Part shown: positions 32,347 to 39,162 of the stretch, piece after piece
Position numbering within the stretch: position 1 is the first letter of the stretch
How the letters are laid out: each line of letters starts with the position of its first letter
From: an uncultured Clostridia bacterium
Lineage (GTDB): Bacteria > Bacillota > Clostridia > Oscillospirales > CAG-272
Assembly (NCBI GenBank): GCA_947627475.1
Contig: CANQWE010000012.1
Span: 1 to 39,162, forward strand
DNA length: 39,162 bases
Direction of reading: 5' to 3'
Made by a program: the position numbers and the translations under genes
The notes under the pieces: generated by a model
Databases searched by the model: none
What the model was told of the DNA's origin: nothing
What the model saw: the letters and a program-made list of their open reading frames with translations, nothing else

Positions 32347-33573
32347 TTATGCCTTTATAAATCGATGGAACGTCTTTTTGCCTTTCTTGACAATCAATCC
32401 GCCCTCTGGGATCTCGTCTGCCTGTACGCAAGCAGCAAATCCCTCCGCCTTTACATCGCCTACAAAAATGCCGCCGCCGGAAATCAGACGTTTGGCCTCC
32501 GCTTTGGAAGGCGCCAGCTTGGCCTTAACCAGCATATCGGACACGAGAATCGTCCCGTCCGAAAAATCAGCATCGGTAAGTGTAGTCGTAGGCATGTTTT
32601 CTGCCATACCGCCTGCGGCAAATACCGCTTTTGCCGCCTCCAACGCCTTGTCCGCCTCTTCTTTTCCATGGATCAGGCTGGTTACTTCCCATGCCAGGCG
32701 CTCTTTTGCAGTGTTCAGCTGGGCGCCTTCCAGCTTTTCATATCCGGCAATTTCAGAAAGCTCCATAAAGGTTAGCATTTTCATGCAGCTGATTACATCC
32801 GCATCGTCGATATTTCTCCAGTACTGGAAAAATTCATAAGGCGATACCTTTTTCGGATCCAACCACAAAGCGCCTTTCTCGGTTTTACCCATTTTTTTGC
32901 CTTCACTGGTGAGCAGCAGCTTAAAGGTAAGACCAAAGGCTTCTTTACCGGTTTTGCGCCGGATGAGCTCCACGCCGGCAATAATATTGGACCACTGGTC
33001 GTCGCCGCCTGTTTCCAGGATACATCCATAATCCTGATTCAGCCGGTAGAAGTCGTAAGCCTGCATGATCATGTAGTTAAATTCCAGGAAAGTAAGGCCT
33101 GTTTCCATTCTGGACTTGTAGCACTCCGCTCCAAGCATTCTATTTACAGTAAAATGGGGTCCTACCTCCCGAAGAAAATCTATATAATTCTGATCCAGTA
33201 GCCAATCTCCGTTGTTTACAAAGATCGCTTTCCCTTCGCTGGTATCTATGAATTTGCCCATTTGTTTTTTAAAGTTTTCAATATTTGCAGCAATCTCTTC
33301 TTTTGTCATCATACGGCGCATATCGTTTTTGCCGGAAGGATCGCCTACCATTGCCGTACCGCCGCCAAAAATCGCGATGGGACGATGTCCCGCCCGCTGC
33401 ATATGAGCCATCACCTTCATCTGAATAAAATGGCCGATATGCAGACTGTCTGCAGTCGGATCAAACCCAATATAAAAGGTAATTTTATGATTGTCCAGTA
33501 AATCCTGGACCCGCTGTGGATCTGTCACCTGGGCAAGCATGCCTCTATCTACAAATTCCTGATACAAACGCAT
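32347..33573 (-). CDS. tyrS: Tyrosyl-tRNA synthetase
   Basis: 408 aa. It charges tRNA-Tyr. The HIGH motif is in DSLHIGHFIQM and the KMSKS-like loop is KKMGKTEKGALWLD. GGGTAMVGDPSGK and the tyrosine pocket (YMIMQAYDFY, GGDDQWSNI) are clear. The C-terminal S4-like RNA-binding domain (LAPSKAEAKRLISGGGI) is present. The gap to recN is only 49 nt, which leaves no room for a T-box leader, the usual control of tyrS in Firmicutes; it appears to rely on the upstream transcript. Confidence 0.96.
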   Translation of the reverse strand: MRLYQEFVDRGMLAQVTDPQRVQDLLDNHKITFYIGFDPTADSLHIGHFIQMKVMAHMQRAGHRPIAIFGGGTAMVGDPSGKNDMRRMMTKEEIAANIENFKKQMGKFIDTSEGKAIFVNNGDWLLDQNYIDFLREVGPHFTVNRMLGAECYKSRMETGLTFLEFNYMIMQAYDFYRLNQDYGCILETGGDDQWSNIIAGVELIRRKTGKEAFGLTFKLLLTSEGKKMGKTEKGALWLDPKKVSPYEFFQYWRNIDDADVISCMKMLTFMELSEIAGYEKLEGAQLNTAKERLAWEVTSLIHGKEEADKALEAAKAVFAAGGMAENMPTTTLTDADFSDGTILVSDMLVKAKLAPSKAEAKRLISGGGIFVGDVKAEGFAACVQADEIPEGGLIVKKGKKTFHRFIKA

Positions 33574-33622
33574 TTTTCTTATATGGCACCGCTTTCGGCT
33601 GTGCCTGCTCCTCTCTTTATTG

Positions 33623-35317
33623 TCATATATTTTTCAGCAGTTCTCTGGCTGCTGTATATTGGTTTTCTGTTACTTCTATGCCGCCGATGATCCGGGCCAG
33701 CTCCGCTACCCGTTCTTCTTTGGCAAGAAGGCGGACACCGCTTTGCGCTCTGCCGTCCACTTCCTTTTTCTCAATCAAGAGATGCTGATGAGCGTGGGCT
33801 GCAACCTGGGCAGAATGGGTCACGCAAATCACTTGGGCGCCACGGGACAAATCCCGAAGTTTAATACCGATCCGCTCTGCAGTACCCCCGGAAACACCGG
33901 TATCGATCTCGTCAAAAATCACCGTTCCCGCTCCAGCCTTTTTTGCCTGGGCGCTTTTGAGTGCCAGCATGATTCTGGACATTTCTCCACCGGAGGCTGT
34001 TTTTGACAGGGACTGAGGCACGTCTCCGGGATTTGTCACCACTGTGAAATCTACTTCATCCGTTCCAAGAGAAGTAAACCTCTCCTTTCCGTTTTCACGC
34101 AGCGGACGGACTTCCACGTAAAACCGTACTTTTGGCATATCCAAAAATCGCAGGGTATCCATCACCTCGTCCCCCAGGCGTACCGCTGCTTCTCTGCGAT
34201 GAGCGCTGAGGGCATCAGCCGCTTCCTTTCCCTTTTTGACAAGGTGCTTATACTCTCCTTCCAGCTCCTCCAGCCGGCTTTCTCCCATTTCAATGTCGGA
34301 CAGCTTCTTTGCGGCTTTTTCCCGAAAAGAGAGAACCTCCTCCAGATTGCCGCCATATTTCTTCTTCAAACGGGACAAAAGGCTCAGACGGCTTTCAATG
34401 CGATCAAGCTGCCGATCTGGATCTTCCCCGTCCAGTTCGTCCAGACCGATGACATCTCTGGCACGCTCCGCAATGTCGATCAGTTCGATTCGATATTCCA
34501 TCAGCTGGGCCGCCGCTTCACTTGCGCCATCCATAATACCGTCCAGCTGTCCAAGGGCAGCTGCGGCCCGTTCCAGCAGATACGCGGCAGAAGCGCCTTT
34601 GTCGGAAGGAGCTAAGGCCCTGTGGACAAGATTTACATTTTTGGCGATCTGTTCCCTATCCCGCAACTTTTGCCGCAGCTTTTCCAGCTTTTCCTCTTCC
34701 TCTGCATCGGCAATACGCGCTTTGTCGATTTCAGATATCTGATACTTTAAAATATCGATCATCATGGAGCGTTCTTCCATGGACTGACGCAATTGTGCTA
34801 TCTCACTGCGTTTTTTTACCATTTCGGAGTAAATCCCACTATAAGCATGTACAAGTATTTGACTTTCTCCGTAATCATCCAGCACCCGCACATACGCATG
34901 CGGATCATACAGGGTGGCAGTTTCTTCCTGTCCATGCAGAGCCAAAAGAGCTTCTGTACACCTGCGCAGCTGGGATAGGGGCACGCTTTTCCCGTTAATC
35001 TTTGCGCCGCTTCTGCCGTCAGCAGACAGCGTTCTTTTTAGTGTCAGCTCCCCATTCTCATCCGGATAAACATCGATGGCAGATAGTTCTCTGCCCTCCG
35101 CTCCGATATCGGAGAAAATCGCTGTCACACAGGCGCTTGTTTCTCCATGGCGAATCAGATCCCGCTGTCCCTTAGCCCCAAGAAGCAGAGAAATACTGTC
35201 TATAATAATGGATTTCCCTGCGCCAGTTTCGCCGGTCAGTACTGTAAAACCGCTGCCAAACTCAATGTCCAGCGCTTTTGCAACAGCAATATTTTCAATG
35301 GACAGTGCACGCAGCAT
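33623..35317 (-). CDS. recN: DNA repair protein RecN
   Basis: 564 aa. It is an SMC-like ATPase that gathers DNA ends for recombination repair. Walker A is LTGETGAGKSIIIDS; a long coiled coil (about residues 150-370) is followed by the signature LSKTASGGEMSRIMLALK, Walker B VIFDEIDTGVSGGTAERIG and the His loop VICVTHSAQVAAHA. The start is supported by GAAGGAG. It follows argR by about 45 nt, the common Firmicute order argR-recN; in many genomes spoIVB comes next, but here spoIVB is 14 kb away. Confidence 0.96.
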   Translation of the reverse strand: MLRALSIENIAVAKALDIEFGSGFTVLTGETGAGKSIIIDSISLLLGAKGQRDLIRHGETSACVTAIFSDIGAEGRELSAIDVYPDENGELTLKRTLSADGRSGAKINGKSVPLSQLRRCTEALLALHGQEETATLYDPHAYVRVLDDYGESQILVHAYSGIYSEMVKKRSEIAQLRQSMEERSMMIDILKYQISEIDKARIADAEEEEKLEKLRQKLRDREQIAKNVNLVHRALAPSDKGASAAYLLERAAAALGQLDGIMDGASEAAAQLMEYRIELIDIAERARDVIGLDELDGEDPDRQLDRIESRLSLLSRLKKKYGGNLEEVLSFREKAAKKLSDIEMGESRLEELEGEYKHLVKKGKEAADALSAHRREAAVRLGDEVMDTLRFLDMPKVRFYVEVRPLRENGKERFTSLGTDEVDFTVVTNPGDVPQSLSKTASGGEMSRIMLALKSAQAKKAGAGTVIFDEIDTGVSGGTAERIGIKLRDLSRGAQVICVTHSAQVAAHAHQHLLIEKKEVDGRAQSGVRLLAKEERVAELARIIGGIEVTENQYTAARELLKNI

Positions 35318-35362
35318 TTTGCATCTCCTTCACTGTAGTAAAAATGCCTATCATCAAATCAT

Positions 35363-35818
35363 TTATTTTCCTATCATTTTGCGGATATCCGCTGCAACCT
35401 GCGCTGCATCGGAGCCGCTGCGGACGGCCAAAAATAGGGTATCATCCCCGGCCACGCAGCCCAAAACAGAAGGCATATGCATCGCATCCAATCCTGCAGC
35501 AACCGCCTGCGCCATTCCGGGATATGTTTTTACTACAACCAGGTTCATGGCATAATCCGCGCTGATAATGGAGGCAGCCAGGGTATGACTGTATGCAAAC
35601 TGTCCACCCGCGCTACTGTGCGGTTTTTGCACAATATATTTATATCGTCCGTGGTCTGTCATGATCTTTTGCAGTTTCATTTCCCGAATATCTCTGGAAA
35701 CAGTAGCCTGAGTCACATTAAATCCCTCCCGTTGAAGCGCGTCGATCAGCTCCTCCTGGGTCTCGATTTCCCCCGTTTCTATAATTTCCAGTATTTTGTT
35801 TTGTCGCTTTGTTTTCAT
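35363..35818 (-). CDS. argR: Arginine repressor
   Basis: 151 aa from ATG 35818 (GGAGA 9 nt upstream). It has an N-terminal winged helix (RQNKILEIIETGEIETQEEL, then TQATVSRDIREMKL) and a C-terminal hexamerisation and arginine-binding domain (GCVAGDDTLFLAVRS). It represses arginine synthesis and can activate its breakdown. It lies between nadK and recN. A -10-like TATACT precedes it in the 43-nt gap, but its -35 is poor. Confidence 0.95.
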   Translation of the reverse strand: MKTKRQNKILEIIETGEIETQEELIDALQREGFNVTQATVSRDIREMKLQKIMTDHGRYKYIVQKPHSSAGGQFAYSHTLAASIISADYAMNLVVVKTYPGMAQAVAAGLDAMHMPSVLGCVAGDDTLFLAVRSGSDAAQVAADIRKMIGK

Positions 35819-35861
35819 ACAAATCAATCTCCATTTTTACGCCATATACAGTATATCATTG

Positions 35862-36692
35862 TCAGCTTCCTGACAGCTTGGAATTCAAAACCTCAACAAA
35901 ATTCTTCTTCCCAGGCCAGACCAGCGGCACAGTATATGCACTTTTTGCAATACGGATCACATCGCCGTCCAAAATTTCCATTACTTCCTTTCCATCTACA
36001 GACAAATAAATGGAATTGTTTCTGCAGCGCATGTTTCGAATTTCCAAAACAGCAGAGTCCCCATATATGATTGGTCTGCTGTTTAAATTGTGACAGCAAA
36101 TCGGCGTTGCGCAAATACAGGACAGCATAGGATCCAGAACCGGACCGCCAGCGGACATGGAATAGGCGCTGGAGCCAGTGGGTGTGGCGATCACGATCCC
36201 ATCCGAGCGTAGAGACTGAGAAAACTGTCCGTTGCAATACATGTCAAAATAAAGCAGTCTTGGGATAGGTCCATTGGAAAGCACCACGTCGTTCAGCGCA
36301 GGATGGGTGGACGTCATAGCCTTCTCCTTCCGGATTACAGCTACATCCAGCATCATACGACGCTGAATTTCGAAATCTCCCCGGATCACCTGCAAAAGGC
36401 TATCTGTATCTGCCGCTTCAATACCTGCCATATACCCTACATGCCCAAAATTCACGCCGACAATGGGGATATGCATACTGGCAGTGACTCTGGAAACATT
36501 GATAATAGTTCCGTCTCCCCCCAGCACCACAAGCAAATCTGCTCCCGCATAGGCCTGCAAATCCGCGCCGATTTCCGGTAGGGGTACAATTTCCGCCACC
36601 GGTCCCCAACTGCAGATTTTGTCCCGCAAATCCTCAACCATACCCTTGGGTATATGCTTCTTTGGATTTGGCAAGAGAAGTATCTTTTTCAT
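35862..36692 (-). CDS. nadK: NAD kinase
   Basis: 276 aa from ATG 36692, which overlaps the tlyA stop in ATGA; GGAGG lies 10 nt upstream. It phosphorylates NAD to NADP. The motifs are VVLGGDGTIINVSR (GGDG), GVNFGHVGYMAGIE and the NE/D-like active-site region with SDGIVIATPTGSSAYSMSAGGP. The family's usual NE/D dipeptide is here ND (ALNDVVL). Confidence 0.95.
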   Translation of the reverse strand: MKKILLLPNPKKHIPKGMVEDLRDKICSWGPVAEIVPLPEIGADLQAYAGADLLVVLGGDGTIINVSRVTASMHIPIVGVNFGHVGYMAGIEAADTDSLLQVIRGDFEIQRRMMLDVAVIRKEKAMTSTHPALNDVVLSNGPIPRLLYFDMYCNGQFSQSLRSDGIVIATPTGSSAYSMSAGGPVLDPMLSCICATPICCHNLNSRPIIYGDSAVLEIRNMRCRNNSIYLSVDGKEVMEILDGDVIRIAKSAYTVPLVWPGKKNFVEVLNSKLSGS

Positions 36693-37462
36693 TGCCGGCA
36701 AACCTCCGAAATTCTTTGTTCATCTATCTGGGCCCCCTCTGCTCGCCTGCAGTAAAGAAGAAACTCCCGGTTTCCGTCTCCGCCAAGGACAGGAGAGGAA
36801 ATCAGCCCAGTGGGCGCAAATTTCAAAGCTGCAGTACACTTTACCACTTCCCGCACCGCATCCCTGCGGACTTTCCAGTCCTTTACAATACCGTTTTTGG
36901 ACAGGCCGCTGCGGCCGCACTCAAACTGCGGCTTGATCAGACTGATTAATATCCCGTTTTGCTTTATAAGGGGCACAAGAGCTGGAAGGATCAGCTTTTG
37001 GGAGATAAATGAGACGTCCATCACACAGATGTCACAGGGTTCTCCAATATCTGCAGCCTGCAATGTGCGGGCGTTGCACTGCTCCATGCTGATAACTCGC
37101 CTATCTCCTGCAAGAGCAGGATCTAATTGTCCGACACCGCTGTCCACCGCATATACCCTGCGTGCCCCCCGCCGGAGAAGGCAGTCAGTAAAACCGCCGC
37201 TGGAAGCGCCAATATCCAAACAGCACATACCCTCCGGGTCGATCTGAAACGCGTCCAATGCTGCTTCCAGCTTTACGCCCCCACGGCTGACGTATGAATA
37301 TGGGGTACCTGTCACCTCTACCAGCTGGTCACCGTCCACTTCATAGGCAGGCTTTTGCACTACCTGCTCTCCCACTTTTACAAATCCGCCCGTGATCAGC
37401 GTTTTTGCAAAGCTCCTGCTTTTTGCAAGCCCCTTCTCCGTCAAATATTGATCCAGTCTCAT
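36689..37462 (-). CDS. TlyA-family rRNA 2'-O-methyltransferase
   Basis: 257 aa. An N-terminal S4 RNA-binding domain (MRLDQYLTEKGLAKSRSFA) precedes an FtsJ-like methyltransferase with the SAM-binding motif LDIGASSGGFTDCLL. KDK-type catalytic residues are spread over the fold. TlyA proteins methylate ribose in rRNA and are often misnamed hemolysin. It overlaps ispA upstream (ATGA, start 37462) and nadK downstream (ATGA); an extension to 37498 would lie inside ispA. Confidence 0.93.
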   Translation of the reverse strand: MRLDQYLTEKGLAKSRSFAKTLITGGFVKVGEQVVQKPAYEVDGDQLVEVTGTPYSYVSRGGVKLEAALDAFQIDPEGMCCLDIGASSGGFTDCLLRRGARRVYAVDSGVGQLDPALAGDRRVISMEQCNARTLQAADIGEPCDICVMDVSFISQKLILPALVPLIKQNGILISLIKPQFECGRSGLSKNGIVKDWKVRRDAVREVVKCTAALKFAPTGLISSPVLGGDGNREFLLYCRRAEGAQIDEQRISEVCRQ

Positions 37463-38346
37463 TTTTTTCGGTGGAGCAAATACATAGGCAGCTGACAAAT
37501 GCAGCTGCTGTTCTCATAATCTGCAAACAACTTTGCAGCCTCTCTGCTAAGGCGCTGAGCCTCGGCAAGGGCCTCTTCTTCCGATAAAAAATTTAAAACG
37601 GTACATTTCCCGTTTTTCGCATCACTTCCGATGGGCTTGCCAAGCATCTCTGCCGTACTGTTCACATCCAGCAAGTCATCGACAATTTGGAAAGCCAGGC
37701 CTACATTTTGCGCATATGTTCGAAGCTTTTCCTCTGTAATTGGATCTGGCGTGCCCTTCGCTGCATAATATCCGAGAAGACACGCTGCTTCCATCAAAGC
37801 CCCTGTTTTCAACCGGTGCAGCGTTTTCAAGGCATCAAAATTCTGTACATTCATTGCCAGGTCTATCTGCTGACCGGCGCACATACCAAGGGCTCCCGCA
37901 CACCGGGAAAGTGCCCGCACAGCAAGAGAATTGGCTGCATAGGACGCTTCTGTCCCGTGGCTGCCGATGCAATAAAAGGCTTGGGTCAATAGGGCGTCTC
38001 CTGCGAGAAGCGCCACTGTCTCTCCAAATTTTTTATGGCAGGAGGGCAGACCCCTGCGCATATCGTCGTTGTCCATACAGGGCAAGTCGTCATGCACCAA
38101 GGAATAGCCATGCACCATTTCCATGGCGCAGGCATAATCTGCCGCGCCCTCCGGCGTGCCGCCGAACATACAGCAAAATTCTATGGTAAGAAAAGCCCGA
38201 ATACGTTTGCCGCCTCCAAGAACTGCATACTGCATAGCCTGTGTCATGGGACTTTCCATAGTGAGTATGTCCCCGCAGAGCTGCCGTTCCAACGCTGCTT
38301 CTATAAAAGCGGCATGGGAGGAAAGTCTTTTTTCCAAATTTGTCAT
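37459..38346 (-). CDS. ispA: Polyprenyl (farnesyl/geranyl) diphosphate synthase
   Basis: 295 aa from ATG 38346, after GAGGAG 6 nt upstream. It condenses IPP with allylic diphosphates. First aspartate-rich motif DDLPCMDNDD (with RRG after it), second QIVDDLLDV. GGGKRIRAFL and the KTG motif in LKTGALMEA are present. Small residues before the first motif fit a short-chain (C15) product. It lies between xseB (11-nt overlap of coding ends) and tlyA. Confidence 0.95.
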   Translation of the reverse strand: MTNLEKRLSSHAAFIEAALERQLCGDILTMESPMTQAMQYAVLGGGKRIRAFLTIEFCCMFGGTPEGAADYACAMEMVHGYSLVHDDLPCMDNDDMRRGLPSCHKKFGETVALLAGDALLTQAFYCIGSHGTEASYAANSLAVRALSRCAGALGMCAGQQIDLAMNVQNFDALKTLHRLKTGALMEAACLLGYYAAKGTPDPITEEKLRTYAQNVGLAFQIVDDLLDVNSTAEMLGKPIGSDAKNGKCTVLNFLSEEEALAEAQRLSREAAKLFADYENSSCICQLPMYLLHRKK

Positions 38347-38356
38347 AGAATGCTCC

Positions 38357-38599
38357 TCAAGGCGCCGGTGCGTCGAAAGGTTTTTCCACCATAGCACCGC
38401 CCTCTTCTGTTAAGATCTGGATTCGCTGCTGTGCCCCGTCCAATTTTCCGTTGCAAAGACGCACCAGGGCAACGCCTTCTTCAAAAAGGGCCAGAGAATC
38501 ATCCAGTGCTGCTGTACCGCTTTCCAGTGAACCGACAATCTCCTCAAGTCTTGCAAGAGCAGCTTCAAACGTCATTTGCTGCATTTTTTCCTGATCCAT
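38357..38599 (-). CDS. xseB: Exodeoxyribonuclease VII small subunit
   Basis: 80 aa. It binds the large subunit XseA to form exonuclease VII, which trims single-stranded DNA. The sequence FEAALARLEEIVGSLESG, then LALFEEGVALVRLC, is the XseB signature. ATG 38599 has AAGGAG 10 nt upstream; a GTG at 38605 overlapping the xseA stop (GTGA) is an alternative. Confidence 0.94.
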   Translation of the reverse strand: MDQEKMQQMTFEAALARLEEIVGSLESGTAALDDSLALFEEGVALVRLCNGKLDGAQQRIQILTEEGGAMVEKPFDAPAP

Positions 38600-38601
38600 A
38601 T

Positions 38602-39162
38602 TCACTGGTCTCCTTTATGTATTGTTTCTGATAGGTGCACAGAACGTACTGTCGTCTCCGCCGTACCGTCTGCCATCTGCATGGTCATCGTATCGCCTGG
38701 CTTTATATGTCCCATCGATTTTACAATTTTTCCTTCCGCATCGAAGGCTGCGCAAAATCCTCTGGTAAGTACGGCCATAGGGTTGAGCGCGCTCAGCTTG
38801 CCGCTGGCTGCTGCCAGTTCCCCCTGCCGCTTCTCCAGTTCCCGCTGCATCGCCGGATCCATGCGCTGCGCCAAAGCAAGCACAGTCATCCGCCTGTCCT
38901 CAATGGTATTCATAGGAGAAAGGAGCACACGGGAGGCACTGCTGCGCAGCAGCCGTTGCCGGTAACCTTCCAGGGTTCGGCCAAGCACCGCACGCTCTCT
39001 GGAAATAATATTTAAAAATTTCTGTTTCAGCTCCTGGGTATCCGGAACAGCAATCTCCGCCGCTGCGGATGGGGTAGGCGCACGTTTATCCGCCACAAAA
39101 TCGCAAATGGTAAAATCTGTCTCATGGCCCACTGCAGAGATAAGTGGGATTTCCGATGCTGC
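38602..39162 (-). CDS. xseA: Exodeoxyribonuclease VII large subunit, C-terminal part
   Basis: 187 codons, open to the right edge, so the N-terminal OB-fold and most of the catalytic domain are outside. The visible part has [28 protein letters not shown] in pieces characteristic of XseA (the GHETDFT and [10 protein letters not shown] motifs). A coiled coil and the C-terminal end ([14 protein letters not shown]) follow. It is the first visible gene of the minus-strand cluster and overlaps xseB. Confidence 0.95.
   Translation of the reverse strand, partial: AASEIPLISAVGHETDFTICDFVADKRAPTPSAAAEIAVPDTQELKQKFLNIISRERAVLGRTLEGYRQRLLRSSASRVLLSPMNTIEDRRMTVLALAQRMDPAMQRELEKRQGELAAASGKLSALNPMAVLTRGFCAAFDAEGKIVKSMGHIKPGDTMTMQMADGTAETTVRSVHLSETIHKGDQ

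Noticed and set aside
33574-33622. Possible T-box riboswitch before tyrS.
   Set aside because: Only 49 nt separate it from recN, too short for a T-box, and no conserved T-box sequence or terminator is seen.
35819-35861. Promoter with TATACT before argR.
   Set aside because: No -35 at a proper distance; the box overlaps the end of the nadK unit and may be chance.
1-39162. CRISPR arrays, insertion sequences with transposase, and rRNA genes.
   Set aside because: I found no regularly spaced direct repeats, no transposase-like protein and no rRNA sequence in the window.

Overview
This is a 39 kb stretch of a chromosome from a spore-forming, anaerobic-type Firmicute. I place it in the Clostridia, probably Oscillospirales-like; that placement is inferred from gene content and not measured. 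The window carries sporulation genes (spoIVA, spoIVB, sigG, a CotF-like coat gene) and sporulation-type promoters. It also has a biotin-dependent Na+ pump operon of fermentative metabolism and classic Gram-positive sigma-A promoters (TTGACA-17-TATAAT type).

Left part (1-8.2 kb, + strand): the 3' end of a phosphohexomutase gene comes first. A DivIVA-domain protein follows, then an orphan beta subunit of class I fumarase and an HTH/XRE regulator with a terminator. Next is a five-gene operon with a consensus promoter and palindromic operator candidates: an acyl-CoA carboxyltransferase (12S/MmdA type), OadG, a biotin carrier, OadB and a pyruvate/oxaloacetate carboxyltransferase (5S/OadA type). 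Together these look like a methylmalonyl-CoA/oxaloacetate transcarboxylase or decarboxylase coupled to Na+ export. The biotin carrier is split by an in-frame TAA directly followed by ATG.

Middle part (8.2-21 kb): small spore-related genes (DUF1540, a 58-aa protein, CotF-like), a patch of short hairpins separated by TGATATT motifs, and a decayed gene. Then come a four-helix membrane protein and a large fusion of an endonuclease Q-like PHP module with a UvrD helicase. An AT-rich accessory patch (about 14.0-16.4 kb) follows next to two tRNA-Leu genes. It holds an AAA ATPase, a GNAT fragment, a broken P-loop kinase and what looks like a complete leader-peptide attenuator with no intact gene behind it. 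After the tRNAs come purA, spoIVB, sigG and a nucleotidyltransferase.

Right part (21.2-39.2 kb): every gene is on the minus strand. From the right edge the order is xseA (partial)-xseB-ispA-tlyA-nadK-argR-recN-tyrS-HAD phosphatase-murB-whiA-dnaE-PBP1A-membrane protein-DUF4430 lipoprotein-spoIVA. Many junctions overlap by 1-4 nt. spoIVA has a SigE-type promoter, sigG a SigF-type promoter, and the DUF4430 gene a sigma-A promoter. One junction (PBP to membrane protein) has the downstream ribosome binding site inside a perfect terminator-like hairpin.

The most promising observations are the split biotin carrier inside a two-carboxyltransferase Na+ pump operon, the orphan attenuator cassette, the EndoQ-UvrD fusion, and the RBS-in-terminator hairpin.
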